Below are positions 32,101 through 35,825 of a stretch of DNA of 37,426 nucleotides, one piece after another. Made by a program: the position numbers and the translations under genes. Source of the stretch: Phoronis australis (taxonomy: Eukaryota; Phoronida; Phoronidae); NCBI GenBank assembly GCA_002633005.1, contig NMRA01001077.1, positions 16,914 through 54,339 on the forward strand. The letters run 5' to 3'. Position 1 is the first letter of the stretch. Each line of letters opens with the position of its first letter. The notes under the pieces are model-generated. The model was not told the DNA's origin, searched no databases, and saw only the letters and a list, made by a program, of their open reading frames with translations.

Positions 32101-33010
32101 GCAAGTATAGCACAAAAACAAGTTGGGCGGATGACCACTGTAGCCTGTACTGAGTGATTAAGAACATTCTGGCATTTATGATGGGGGGACCAGCTCTCTT
32201 TTGTTCGATAATTGCGCTAATCTCGCATAAGATCCTATCTAGCATGACTGGGCTGTGCTGCTGAAAATAAAAGTTGAGTTATAAATGTTTGAACATAAAC
32301 CAATAGCATTTCTGAATTCCTCGTCAAATGCTGATCATGTTTAGATTTTGAATGACCAAAATCACCCCAAATACATCTGAAGTTAAGACAATCTATTCTG
32401 CCCTAACATACCAACGCACTGGGTTTGACTGTGTTCACATGTGGTTGGTAACAAGCCTGGTAGATAATTGGCCTGCATGTTGTCATACCAGACAAAAGAC
32501 TGTGCTCGGCAGTAAACCAAGGAGCTAGATGTTATCAGTACCTCTCTATATCTGGTAAAAGTCACTGAACAGAACACCTAATGGTACACACTTTTTGAAC
32601 CAATGACCTGACTGGTCAACTCCAGGTATCAGCTCTAATTTGAGTAAGGAACAACATGAGACCAATTTCATGACCCACACCATTACGCTAAATTACAACT
32701 TATCTGTTATGAAAACACATTTATAGCAACACTAAGTTGGTATATAAAAATTAGTTTTAGTGAATTGTGACTTCATCAAAACATTTCAAATGAAGGTAAA
32801 ATTTACCACAACAGCCATCTCGGTTCACTATAGTAACATTAGAAATAGAGTACACAGCTAACAGGTCTACTCTCCACCAGGGGTCCTTCTCAGCAAGTGT
32901 GTTAGCACAGTAGATGTAGTGTTGTCTCAGGTCCCCATCCACAGCTTTTGAAGATGTGGAACCAGCATATGTGCTGGACTGTTGAGTTGGTTTGTTAGCA
33001 GCGATATTCC
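1971..33010 (-). CDS. Large modular extracellular protein gene (F-type lectin, kringle, F-type lectin, beta module, 5 x FN3), partial, 13 exons
   Basis: Thirteen minus-strand exons join with compatible phases: 32807-33010, 29064-29291, 25832-26107, 25320-25544, 24760-24978, 23262-23480, 21793-22050, 19296-19598, 13099-13181, 12680-12899, 6070-6384, 5199-5489 and 1971-2194. They total 3,065 nt with no in-frame stop. Each has an AG acceptor and GT donor on the minus strand. The modules are typical of secreted or type I membrane proteins; F-type lectins bind fucosylated glycans, and kringle and FN3 modules bind proteins. No transmembrane segment, kinase or phosphatase is visible, because the 3' end lies left of the window. 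It could be the ectodomain of a receptor kinase or phosphatase, or a matrix protein. A convincing signal peptide exon was not found. Introns are bloated by transposons, including an RTE that destroyed a duplicated exon. The exon chain is well supported; the protein identity is not known. Confidence 0.85.
2195..2830. other. Intron between exons 12 and 13, nothing recognised
   Basis: Open frames on either strand lack family motifs, and adjacent exon phases already fit, so no extra exon is required here. Confidence 0.55.
2830..3090 (+). repeat. Diverged copy of the heat-shock-element LTR
   Basis: It shares the order TCTAGA(A), ACATTTTGTA, GCATAGGTTCC, GAAAAGTTTC and ATAAAAGACTAAATA with 150-256. 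It contains a four-pentamer array at 2896-2913 (GAAaaTTCtaGAAggTTC), a perfect heat-shock element. Confidence 0.6.
3720..4560. repeat. Dispersed repeat also present near 30340-30700
   Basis: Shared stretches include the GTTACA...AAAAGGCG segment, AGATTGTT...TTC, CACAGATTTTG-like text, the GTCGTT-G-CTCT motif and GACGAGGTGA. Both copies are on the same strand. 3091-3720 and 4561-4840 nearby hold nothing I recognise. Confidence 0.6.
4845..5111 (+). mobile_element. Second LTR-like 3' end (solo)
   Basis: AGTTCATCACAAGTCGAGG, ATCAATAAAGTGATTTAACTC, AACCAGTC and a terminal ATGTGACA match 511-717. It contains a 40-bp perfect tandem duplication at about 5009-5088. It lies in the intron 3' of exon 12. 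Confidence 0.65.
5009..5088 (+). repeat. Perfect 40-bp tandem duplication
   Basis: The CACCAATAGCTATTACCAAT... block is repeated once exactly, ending GAGATGTGCA each time. It appears to be a recent slippage event inside the LTR copy. Confidence 0.9.
5199..5489 (-). CDS. Exon 12: FN3 domain 4
   Basis: 97 codons, phase 1 to phase 1. The acceptor TATCTTCCAG precedes TTCCAGAT; a second AG six bases downstream is possible but would lose two codons. The donor GTAAGTTT follows CAAGCAG. The translation has PDHRITSPTISDV, FTVSWNAVLCKDMNGEFTNY, YTHYSVVVKVCNVIGCSSYG and a closing DQA. Three cysteines are unusual for FN3. The N-G-x-x-T-x-Y and H-Y-x-V-x-V-x-V-x-N motifs are typical. The upstream intron is a long AAT/AAG-rich simple repeat (5519-5800). 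Confidence 0.9.
5519..5800. repeat. AAT/AAG/AAC-rich simple repeat in the intron before exon 12
   Basis: Compound trinucleotide and hexanucleotide runs give a long spurious hydrophobic frame on the minus strand (I, V, L, S only). It is low complexity, not a membrane protein. 5801-6069 is plain intron. Confidence 0.9.
6070..6384 (-). CDS. Exon 11: FN3 domain 3
   Basis: 105 codons, phase 1 to phase 1. The acceptor TAATTTCAG precedes TACCTGGC; the donor GTTTGTAT follows GCAACAG. The domain is canonical: PGPVGNLEV, SITVSWSLPDIPNGVITKY, LESNADYSIRVRAFTIKGGG. A 15-residue insertion with one cysteine (KRLSCPTIVVEDS) sits between strands C and E. Its 5' end and acceptor are the first unit of an imperfect ~50-bp tandem repeat running to about 6600. 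Confidence 0.9.
6370..6605 (-). repeat. Imperfect ~50-bp tandem repeat including the exon 11 acceptor
   Basis: Four to five diverged units share a core reading TACAGTGTTCCTTGACAGGG on the plus strand. The first unit is the acceptor and first codons of exon 11. A further unit near 6540-6560 still has TTTGAG before TACCAGGACC on the minus strand, a decoy acceptor like the real TTTCAG before TACCTGGCCC. Confidence 0.75.
6605..7350. other. Intronic sequence, no gene recognised
   Basis: Open frames at 6639-6911 and 6955-7209 are lysine-rich or patternless. One CTCF-like motif (GGCCATTAGAGGGCACA) is at 6884-6900. Confidence 0.55.
7355..7570 (+). repeat. 43-bp minisatellite, 5 copies
   Basis: Units start at 7355, 7398, 7441, 7484 and 7527, all 43 bp apart. 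The consensus starts TAATTAATACACAATCCATA and contains GCGCAGCATGGTCACAGAA. The last unit ends in GCCGTCACAG. Confidence 0.93.
7648..8098 (+). repeat. 44-bp perfect direct repeats 363 bp apart
   Basis: The block starting GCAATTGGCCGCGTGCAGCC occurs at 7648-7691 and 8055-8098. The segment between contains GGTCAAGGTCAAGGTCAAA and a GGCCAC motif. The second copy lies 20 bp before the gypsy-type LTR. Confidence 0.9.
8119..8239 (+). repeat. 5' LTR of the gypsy-type element (121 bp)
   Basis: It is about 90 percent similar to the 3' LTR but lacks a 33-bp block (starting GTTCATAATTAAACT) present in the latter. It ends ATTAACA, followed by TGTTGGCAGCAG as the likely primer-binding region. Confidence 0.85.
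8347..9081 (+). pseudogene. Gag remnant of the gypsy-type element
   Basis: It starts at ATG 8347 with a LRLPPPICLTSANLADDFKKW stretch typical of gypsy Gag N-termini. The frame breaks near 8571 and resumes as EPFDKFLSEIRSRAEWCDF, then ERLLRENNLTLVQCIDTCRA, the conserved major homology-like region. A zinc knuckle is degenerate (CKFCRKNNKPGKKFC, with N where the histidine should be). It ends in a stop at 9079-9081. The second half is not functional as read. Confidence 0.82.
9082..9950 (+). pseudogene. RNase H scrap and integrase remnant of the gypsy-type element
   Basis: ITLLAYYDSSHNGLGAVIMQ is the start of RNase H; it runs at once into FWLGMPREIKQLVDECETCQ, the integrase zinc-binding region. 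The intervening pol sequence is deleted. The catalytic core has SVDLFEISGRHYLVVVDHA and IASDRSTQF (first two acidic residues kept; the usual SDNG is changed). The third comes as KADSGVKI, aspartate where family members have glutamate. After this the frame shifts repeatedly; LLELRNT and SPAKMI remain recognisable. The C-terminal W-D-S-R-V-V strand is near 9890. Confidence 0.82.
10240..10393 (+). repeat. 3' LTR of the gypsy-type element (154 bp)
   Basis: It begins TGTTTATAGC right after the polypurine tract and ends GTTAACA. The difference from the 5' LTR suggests the copy is old or recombined. Confidence 0.87.
10394..11559. other. Intronic sequence with minor repeats
   Basis: A 21-bp direct repeat (GCTATAACCACTCCCAAGTC) occurs at about 11122 and 11279, and a CA-rich simple repeat at 11459-11498. 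No coding feature is recognised. Confidence 0.6.
11560..11645 (-). pseudogene. Broken duplicate of the FN3 exon 10 (3' part only)
   Basis: On the minus strand it reads YDVEVTVVNDMSFQS...ITTAET and ends at a donor GTAAAGTA, parallel to exon 10 (YDVEVTAVNDMSLQS...ITTAQT, donor GTAAAGGT). About 28 codons remain in frame without a stop. The upstream part of the exon and its acceptor are missing: the similarity stops where an oppositely oriented RTE sequence begins. The exon had therefore been duplicated before the retrotransposon arrived. Without an acceptor it cannot be spliced normally. Confidence 0.85.
11645..12580 (+). mobile_element. 5'-truncated RTE-type non-LTR retrotransposon (reverse transcriptase C-terminal half)
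   Basis: The plus-strand translation has SLKGVRQGDPISPKLFTLT, LRFADDVALC (the catalytic ADD box), YKYLGQII, PTITYGCQTWTLTK, QRAMERK and LKWRWGGHVARAQDNRWTK. This is the reverse transcriptase palm and thumb plus the C-terminal tail of RTE/BovB-like elements. The frame shifts once near 12240 and again before the end. The copy starts inside the palm, so it is 5' truncated. It ends near (AGAGTC)n at about 12557-12578, a short-repeat tail rather than poly(A), as usual for RTE. It is inserted in antisense to the host gene between exons 10 and 11. Confidence 0.88.
12680..12899 (-). CDS. Exon 10: rest of FN3 domain 2
   Basis: 220 nt, phase 0 to phase 1. The acceptor CCATTTCAG precedes GCTCCAAC; the donor GTAAAGGT follows CAAACAG. 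The translation contains APTSVNC, LEYRIVFKK, AYIKYDVEVTAVND and ITTAQT. The L-x-x-Y-x-x-Y-x-V-x-V-x-A-x-N stretch is the FN3 E-F signature. The last third is duplicated at 11560-11645, where the copy is interrupted by an RTE retrotransposon. Confidence 0.88.
13099..13181 (-). CDS. Exon 9: start of FN3 domain 2
   Basis: 83 nt. The acceptor is TTTACTTAG before GGCCCTCT; the donor GTAAGTAT follows ACTTGGGAT. It enters in phase 1 and leaves in phase 0. It encodes PSPVQNLAGTSVRQGSS and LTLTWD, the A and B strands of an FN3 domain with the conserved proline and tryptophan. It is the only visible FN3 split by an intron right after strand B. Confidence 0.85.
13182..13615. other. Intron between exons 8 and 9, nothing recognised
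   Basis: AT-rich with no family motif on either strand. The 120-200 bp between exons 9 and 10 is likewise plain intron. Confidence 0.6.
16300..17040 (+). repeat. Composite SINE-like repeat with tRNA-like part, copy 1
   Basis: It begins with a G-run and CTCAGATCCAATTTCAAGT, and ends CGGGAGGGGGG with a C-run. It matches 35640-37346, except that the latter has a 964-bp insertion. A tRNA-like region at 16831-16903 has an A box (TGGTGTAGTGG) and a B box (GTTCGAGTC). A GAAAGTCGC-type tail and a T-run follow. Confidence 0.75.
17739..17822 (+). repeat. tRNA-derived SINE head preceded by a CRE palindrome
   Basis: 17747-17819 resembles a tRNA: A box TAGTGTAGTGG and a perfect B box GGTTCGATTCC at 17799-17809. 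A perfect TGACGTCA lies directly upstream at 17739-17746. An anticodon cannot be assigned with confidence, and no CCA end or clean acceptor pairing was established, so it is more likely a SINE head than a working tRNA gene. Confidence 0.6.
19296..19598 (-). CDS. Exon 8: FN3 domain 1
   Basis: 101 codons, a full FN3-like domain in one exon, phase 1 to phase 1. The acceptor TTTTTTCAG precedes ATCACTGG; the donor GTAAGTTG follows TTGTACAA. The pattern VTLTFQAWPS, KFVVQYRLE, SWSQVGGE and GLYKFKGQVVYADG follows FN3 strands B, C, C' and F. The usual tryptophan of strand B is replaced by F (LTFQAW). It is the most divergent FN3 of the five. Confidence 0.78.
19715..21086. mobile_element. Foldback element with CAGGGCCC inverted ends, copy 1
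   Basis: The left end CAGGGCCCAGTCTCCAATCT and right end AGATTGGAGACCGGGCCCTG are inverted repeats, extended inward by ACTC-rich and CTCGA-rich stretches on both sides (19740-19870 and 20880-21070). It is about 1.4 kb and non-coding as far as I can tell. It sits in the intron between exons 7 and 8. Confidence 0.75.
21087..21792. other. Intron between exons 7 and 8, right part; nothing recognised
   Basis: AT-rich with scattered short frames. 18890-19295 and 19599-19714 are likewise plain intron. Confidence 0.6.
21793..22050 (-). CDS. Exon 7: second half of the unrecognised beta-rich module
   Basis: 86 codons, phase 1 to phase 1. The acceptor is GTATTTTCAG before GTGAACAA; the donor GTAGGTTA follows TTCAAGAA. 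The translation contains VQVKQGDVMGYHYASNTGS, IVIRVKDGGDSCCS, and ends MQALVDS. The GDVMGYHY motif followed by G-S-I-V-I suggests a beta-sandwich edge. There is one vicinal cysteine pair. There is no catalytic signature. It completes the module started in exon 6 and precedes the FN3 run. Confidence 0.75.
22400..22485. repeat. Dispersed repeat, hairpin core (copy 2)
   Basis: CCCAACTTGTT at 22419-22429 pairs with AACAAGTTGGG at 22447-22457 (11-bp perfect stem, 17-nt loop). The same stem is at 32090-32126 and a decayed one near 1447-1470. Confidence 0.75.
22500..23235 (+). repeat. Tandem ~140-160-bp repeat array headed by CTCF-like motifs
   Basis: Four units have heads at 22603, 22743, 22904 and 23049 (CCACTAGGGGGCAC, CCACTAGGAGGCGCC, CCACTAGGTAGCGCAG, CCACAAGGGTGCAC). 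Each head is followed by similar text (AGTC...ATCxG, CCAAATTTTATGAA, GGTTTAGGAGATA). The array ends in GGACGCACGGACGG and a TATAATGCGTCCACATAT tail. Confidence 0.8.
23262..23480 (-). CDS. Exon 6: first half of an unrecognised beta-rich module
   Basis: 73 codons, phase 1 to phase 1. The acceptor TACGTTTCAG precedes ACTATTTT; the donor is GTATTTTT after TATTCAG, weaker than the others. The translation begins YFGGPTNVNE and has alternating hydrophobic stretches such as FLIGWKFNAARPGTVWADIW and LVHKAQIIVTYS, suggesting beta strands. It joins exon 7 to form one module of about 155 residues. I do not recognise a named family. The G-W-F...G-T-V...W pattern resembles beta-sandwich modules in other invertebrate extracellular proteins, but that is an impression only. 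The exon identity rests on phase, open frame and splice sites. Confidence 0.75.
23485..24759. other. Intron between exons 5 and 6 with simple repeat and one isolated array unit
   Basis: A simple AAT/AAC-rich run is at 23490-23560. A partial copy of the CTCF-like array, with CCACTAGTAGCAAT at 24023, covers about 23830-24040. No exon is required between 23480 and 24760 by phase. Confidence 0.6.
24760..24978 (-). CDS. Exon 5: second half of F-type lectin domain 2
   Basis: 73 codons, phase 1 to phase 1. The acceptor is CTCTTTCAG before CTACAACT; the donor GTAAGTAG follows CTTGTCCCAA. Motifs are LTNFDIRVSF, PLCHHFGG, TQRINCD, GRYLFIQQ and VMCEVEVYG, aligned with exon 2 throughout. The two conserved cysteines and the closing CEVEV strand are present. 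Exon sizes and intron positions match domain 1 (exons 1-2), so the two lectin domains arose by tandem duplication of a two-exon unit, now separated by the kringle exon. Confidence 0.87.
25320..25544 (-). CDS. Exon 4: first half of F-type lectin domain 2
   Basis: 75 codons, phase 1 to phase 1. The acceptor TTTCTTACAG precedes TGAGTACA; the donor GTATGTGA follows GTCAACT. The translation reads STNIALGKPAIQSS, LAVDGN, SCSRTT, DWWRVDLENV and VDVTNR, matching the first half of domain 1. The position expected for the ligand histidine is R (SCSRT). After NR the usual D-C-C and second arginine are missing (QHLVN), so canonical fucose binding is doubtful. The acceptor and first 15 or so codons lie in an 85-bp tandem repeat whose upstream copies look like competing splice sites. 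Confidence 0.87.
25507..25810 (-). repeat. 85-bp tandem repeat covering the acceptor and start of exon 4 (4 copies)
   Basis: Four copies begin at about 25509, 25594, 25679 and 25761 (periods 85, 85, 82). Each contains, on the minus strand, a TTTCTTACAG-type acceptor and the codons for STNIALGKPA. The leftmost copy is the working exon 4. The other three each have the 21-nt segments 25609-25629, 25694-25714 and 25776-25796 followed by GTAAGCC, a good donor. The same place in exon 4 reads GTAAACC. Confidence 0.9.
25832..26107 (-). CDS. Exon 3: kringle domain
   Basis: 92 codons, phase 1 to phase 1, a complete kringle in one exon. The acceptor is CATTTAG before GTACAATC; the donor GTAAGTAT follows TGTCCTGTTT. 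The six cysteines fall in the contexts NKECK, DHCQRW, DYCRNP, GPWCYH, SHCDVY and YRC, the kringle 1-6, 2-4, 3-5 pattern. The motifs CRNP and GPWCY are diagnostic. Typical kringles span about 80 residues, as here. Kringles act as protein- or lipid-binding modules in plasma proteases, ROR receptors and others; no protease domain is seen here. The kringle lies between two F-type lectin domains. Confidence 0.93.
26600..27210 (+). repeat. Second CTCF-like tandem array
   Basis: Heads are at 26638 (CCACTAGGGGGGCAC), 26921 (TCACTAGGTGGAACAG) and 27045 (CCACTAGAGGGCACAG), separated by 283 and 124 bp. The array ends ATATGTGGGTGCATG like the first one (ATATGGGTGCAT). It lies just upstream of the kringle exon in the transcript. 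Confidence 0.75.
27211..29063. other. Intron between exons 2 and 3, no gene recognised
   Basis: Open frames at 27631-27816, 28042-28383 (minus) and 28821-29030 have no family motif I can name. 28042-28383 might be decayed transposon code. The phases of exons 2 and 3 match directly. Confidence 0.5.
28682..28751. repeat. Two adjacent perfect palindromes
   Basis: TAAAATGTAACAA with one central base and its complement at 28682-28708, and the same arms with no spacer at 28726-28751, are separated by 17 bp containing AGGCCT. Confidence 0.95.
29064..29291 (-). CDS. Exon 2: second half of F-type lectin domain 1
   Basis: 76 codons, phase 1 to phase 1. The acceptor is TTTCAATAG before GTGAGCGG; the donor GTGAGTTG follows TCTTCCG. 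It continues the lectin fold with ERLHNFVVKV, a cysteine in YQQCSFYEG, GATLRIDC, GRYLYIQ and LTLCEVQVHG. The final LTLCEV strand is a hallmark of the family. It is separated from its first half by a 3.5-kb intron that holds a THAP fragment and repeat copies. The domain ends close to the donor, so the next exon starts a new module. Confidence 0.87.
29800..29931 (+). pseudogene. THAP zinc-finger domain, N-terminal part
   Basis: A 43-codon frame starts at ATG 29800: MPLCMVCGCSN, VIHLHNFPTD, RAWNRFV. This is the start of a C2CH THAP finger (initiator Met, C-x2-C, the F-P pair and the conserved tryptophan). It stops at TGA before the C-x2-H pair. THAP domains are the DNA-binding part of P-element-type transposases and derived host factors. 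No partner part is found downstream, so it is a remnant or a first exon of an unseen plus-strand gene. Confidence 0.7.
29932..32069. other. Intron between exons 1 and 2 with repeat copies
   Basis: 30340-30700 matches 3720-4200. 31120-31160 and 31510-31545 share a CCA-GTATTTTGCA-TAAATTAAA stretch (two related units about 390 bp apart). No exon is recognised; 29292-29799 also shows nothing. Confidence 0.55.
32070..32590. repeat. Dispersed repeat, copy 3
   Basis: It matches 1425-1955 over most of its length and starts with the same 11-bp hairpin stem (32090-32100 with 32116-32126). It is non-coding. Confidence 0.75.
32807..33010 (-). CDS. Exon 1 of those visible: first half of F-type lectin domain 1
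   Basis: 68 codons. The acceptor is a pyrimidine-rich run ending TTTCAG before GGAATATC; the donor is GTAAATTT after TGTTGTG. It starts and ends in phase 1. The translation opens NIAANKPTQQSS, then AVDGD, PWWRVDL and NRDGCCG, the conserved spine of the fucolectin/tachylectin-4 family. The join to the next exon makes R-D-G-C-C-G-E-R-L. This keeps the paired cysteines and the two arginines at the family spacing for fucose contact, but D and G are swapped relative to the usual R-G-D. The usual ligand histidine before WW appears replaced (YCANT where the family has a CTHT-like stretch). The frame also stays open upstream to an ATG at 33140 (see findings). Confidence 0.85.
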
Positions 33011-33900
33011 CTGAAATAAAACCACAATAATGGAGAAGAATTATTTTTAGGAAAACAACAAAACTGAGGAGACAATGTCTTTGATAAGAATGGTCGTTAA
33101 GTATAGCGAGAAATATGAATGGGCAGTTAACCATGTACAAAACATTTTGGTAACAGAGAAGTCAATGCCAAGTCTGAAGAAATATTAGAAACAATTTTTT
33201 TAAATGTGAATTCAGAGAGAAGAGGGAAGGGTGAGAGGGAAGGATGAAGGGAGACATGCCGTAAATAATACGCTTACACGAAAGTCACGCATTTCTAAAG
33301 ATATGTGTGACTTTTCACCGCTTGTCCTTCTGAGCGGCTTTTACCGGAATCAAAGAGAGCGCGGTGCCAGAGCCGGGCGCAGTTGCGATGACCGTATTGT
33401 CCGGTGCGAGCAAGGCTCAATTAAGTGTAATTACCCTACCATAAACTGCAGTAAACATCTGTGCTTGTACATACTGGTGAATTTTCAAAATATATTAACC
33501 AACAGGTTTCGTTAAAAACAAATACCACAGCTGTAATCAAATGGAAAAAACGACCAAGTTTGGTTTTTCAATTTTTAAAAATCGATGAACTATTAAGCTA
33601 AAAACTAAACATTGGGTACGATTAAAGATCAACGACTGGGCATACTGATATACTCGGTGATTTAAAAATGCTGATCAGAGTTAACAATATCACGGGGATT
33701 ATTCTTTTAATATACAACTTATCTACATTGAAAAATCTATAAACAACACACAGTGACTAAATTAGATGTCAATAACTCTTGAAACATCGCTTATGGCCCA
33801 GCGCATGCCGCACTACTTTACTCCAGGAGTAGGACACTAACCATAAAGCTGCTATTCGCAAAAATGCACCAATTGCGATAGCTTGTAGTTGTAATGAACA
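33011..33900. other. Region upstream of the first visible exon; small CpG-rich patch
   Basis: 33335-33420 is richer in CG dinucleotides (GAGAGCGCGG, GCCGGGCGCAG, GTGCGAGCAAG) than the surrounding AT-rich DNA. It could be a promoter patch or a repeat scrap. No TATA or initiator is convincing. Confidence 0.35.
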
Positions 33901-33924
33901 CCAGTGAAGACAACTAAGATGGCT

Positions 33925-34113
33925 AGCTTTGCAGTCAACGAGAGAGTGCAAGCAGAGGATGAGGTTGGTCGGTGGACAAGAGCTGTGATTTCATTTTTTA
34001 TGACTGAGGAAAGGCTAGAAGAGTTATGTAGTTACTGCAGTCAAAATTTTGCAGAAGTTCCAAACCTTCAATTTGGCTATCACCATATTTGCACTTTTGT
34101 TTATATTTTATGA
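33925..34113 (+). CDS. Possible first exon of a plus-strand gene (Tudor/Agenet-like start), tentative
   Basis: The ATG at 33919 or the upstream ATG at 33904 starts ASFAVNERVQAEDEVGRWTRA. The V-x-x-R-V-x-A-x-D-x-x-G-R-W pattern resembles the first strands of Tudor, Agenet or chromo-barrel folds. After TRA the translation loses that look, so an exon might end there, though no ideal donor is seen. The frame formally stays open to 34113. It is a single weak frame and could be a transposon-borne fragment. Confidence 0.3.
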   Translation, partial: SFAVNERVQAEDEVGRWTRAVISFFMTEERLEELCSYCSQNFAEVPNLQFGYHHICTFVYIL

Positions 34114-34139
34114 TTTGAGTTCTAATAAAAATTGAACTT

Positions 34140-34570
34140 AAACTAATTGCATGTGTAGTTTTGTTTGCTGTGACATATTTGGTGTAGCTGTAATCTGGAA
34201 AATTCAAGGATGAGTTTACAATTAACTGACTTCTAAGTTGTTTTGATACTTCGTTTAAACACAAAGTAAAAAAATTGCAATCCTACCCGGTAAGAGAAAA
34301 ACAAGTAGACAGCAGTATTAAAATAAAGTAATGGAAACAGGTATGAAACATATAAAATCAACGTTCATTTGGGAAGTGGCACTTTGTCAAGATCAATGCA
34401 AATTAACTTTTTATTACTTTTGTAACATTTATAATGTACCAAGTTAAAACTGCTCTGAACATTGCAGACTTTAACTCTGTGCAAATGCCAGAGAAAAACA
34501 ATTTGGGTGTAATAACGACCACCATTGTTAAGAAAGTAGTGCTAGCTATTGCCTTTAAACTTCATTAGTT
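34140..34570. other. AT-rich sequence, nothing recognised
   Basis: Open frames show no known motif. Confidence 0.6.
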
Positions 34571-34977
34571 CAGGGCCCGGTCTCCAATCTTTTTACTCGA
34601 AATGGGTCTCGAAATTAGGTTTGGCATTTTCTACTCTACTTTTGGGCGAACTCAAGATAAATGTCTATTATTCTATGCTCGAGTACACAATAACTAACGT
34701 AGATAATTTATTGACCTTAGTTCACAGTTTGTAAACCCAATATTAAAGCAATAAGTTCGAGTTTGAACTCGAAATTTCGAATTTTTACTCGAGTTTGTAG
34801 CACGAATATCAGGGTCTTCAAGGGCAAACTTGAACTAGAAACTCCTATGCATAAACTATAATGTATTCGAGCACTGTCTGATAAACAATTATCTTAAGTT
34901 CGCACAAAAGGAGCAGAAAAATTGCCAAAAATAGTTTTGAGTTCGTTTCGAGTACAAAGATTAGAGACCGGGCCCAG
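34571..34977. mobile_element. Foldback element with CAGGGCCC inverted ends, copy 2
   Basis: The left end is CAGGGCCCGGTCTCCAATCT; the right end, complemented, is CTGGGCCCGGTCTCTAATCT, followed on both sides by ACTCGAAA-rich text. At 407 bp it is a short relative of 19715-21086. Confidence 0.8.
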
Positions 34978-35319
34978 ATCTACATCAATACAAAGGGCGT
35001 GCTGAATAGGGATCATAAAATTGTCTGGGGCTTAGGGAATCAGAGCTAATTCCCACATTTCATAATAAGAAAGCCTATGCTTTTTACTATAAAATTACAT
35101 AATCAGAACATAATGTTTGAGATGTAATTTTAAGTGAAATTGCTAATTGCCTGGAATAATCTTTAGTGATCTACACCATTTTGTACAGAGGAGAGCAACG
35201 GCAAACAAAGGGTGCGAAGAAGACTGACAATCGTTTTAATTCTACACGTTTTATTTTGCTATTCTATTTGTTTACTAAAAGACAGCTCTTGATTGACATG
35301 ACCCATGAGGTCACGCCAG

Positions 35320-35480
35320 TGATGACGTAAGTTGTATACAATAGCATAATAGACAACATTCCAACAGATTCCAGCATATTAGAGACTAATATAGAACCAG
35401 TGGTCTGGAACATTCTCGAGTATATGTGTTTGTAGAATGATTAGGTAGATTCTGGAAAGCTCAAAATTGCGGTCTGAGAG
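35320..35480 (+). mobile_element. LTR-like copy with heat-shock-type motifs
   Basis: TGATGACGTAAGTTGTATAC, AGAGACTA, GAACATTCTCGAG, TGTTTGTAGAATGATT and TAGATTCTGGAAAG match 65-205 in the same order. The flanking 34978-35319 and 35481-35639 hold nothing I recognise. Confidence 0.7.
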
Positions 35481-35825
35481 GAGACAGGAACATGGACTCC
35501 ACAATATGATGCAGTGATTCCAAGGTGATCATTCATATAGACTCTGTGAGATCCCAAGTCAGAATCAGAGCAGATGATATTTTCTGAGTGTCAGCAGTAC
35601 ATGACCAGGCTAAAGAAATTTAACCATAGGTGGGTTTAGGGGGGGGGGGCTCAGATCCAATTTCAAGTATCAATTTCGGAGCACAGCTAAATCGTAACGG
35701 AACTATGGCTAAGTATAGGCTCTCCCGCAATATCCCAGGCGACCGACATTGGCGCTGCACACTACGACTCCATTTCTGTCGTCTGCTTCACTGTGCAATG
35801 AAGAAAGTTACTTCATTTTTTAAAG

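Noticed and set aside
33769-33951. Minus-strand frame with a hydrophobic stretch (AIAIGAFLRIAALWLV) as a signal peptide exon for the lectin gene
   Set aside because: It has a poor start context and no good donor in the right phase, and it overlaps the plus-strand candidate; no support beyond hydrophobicity.
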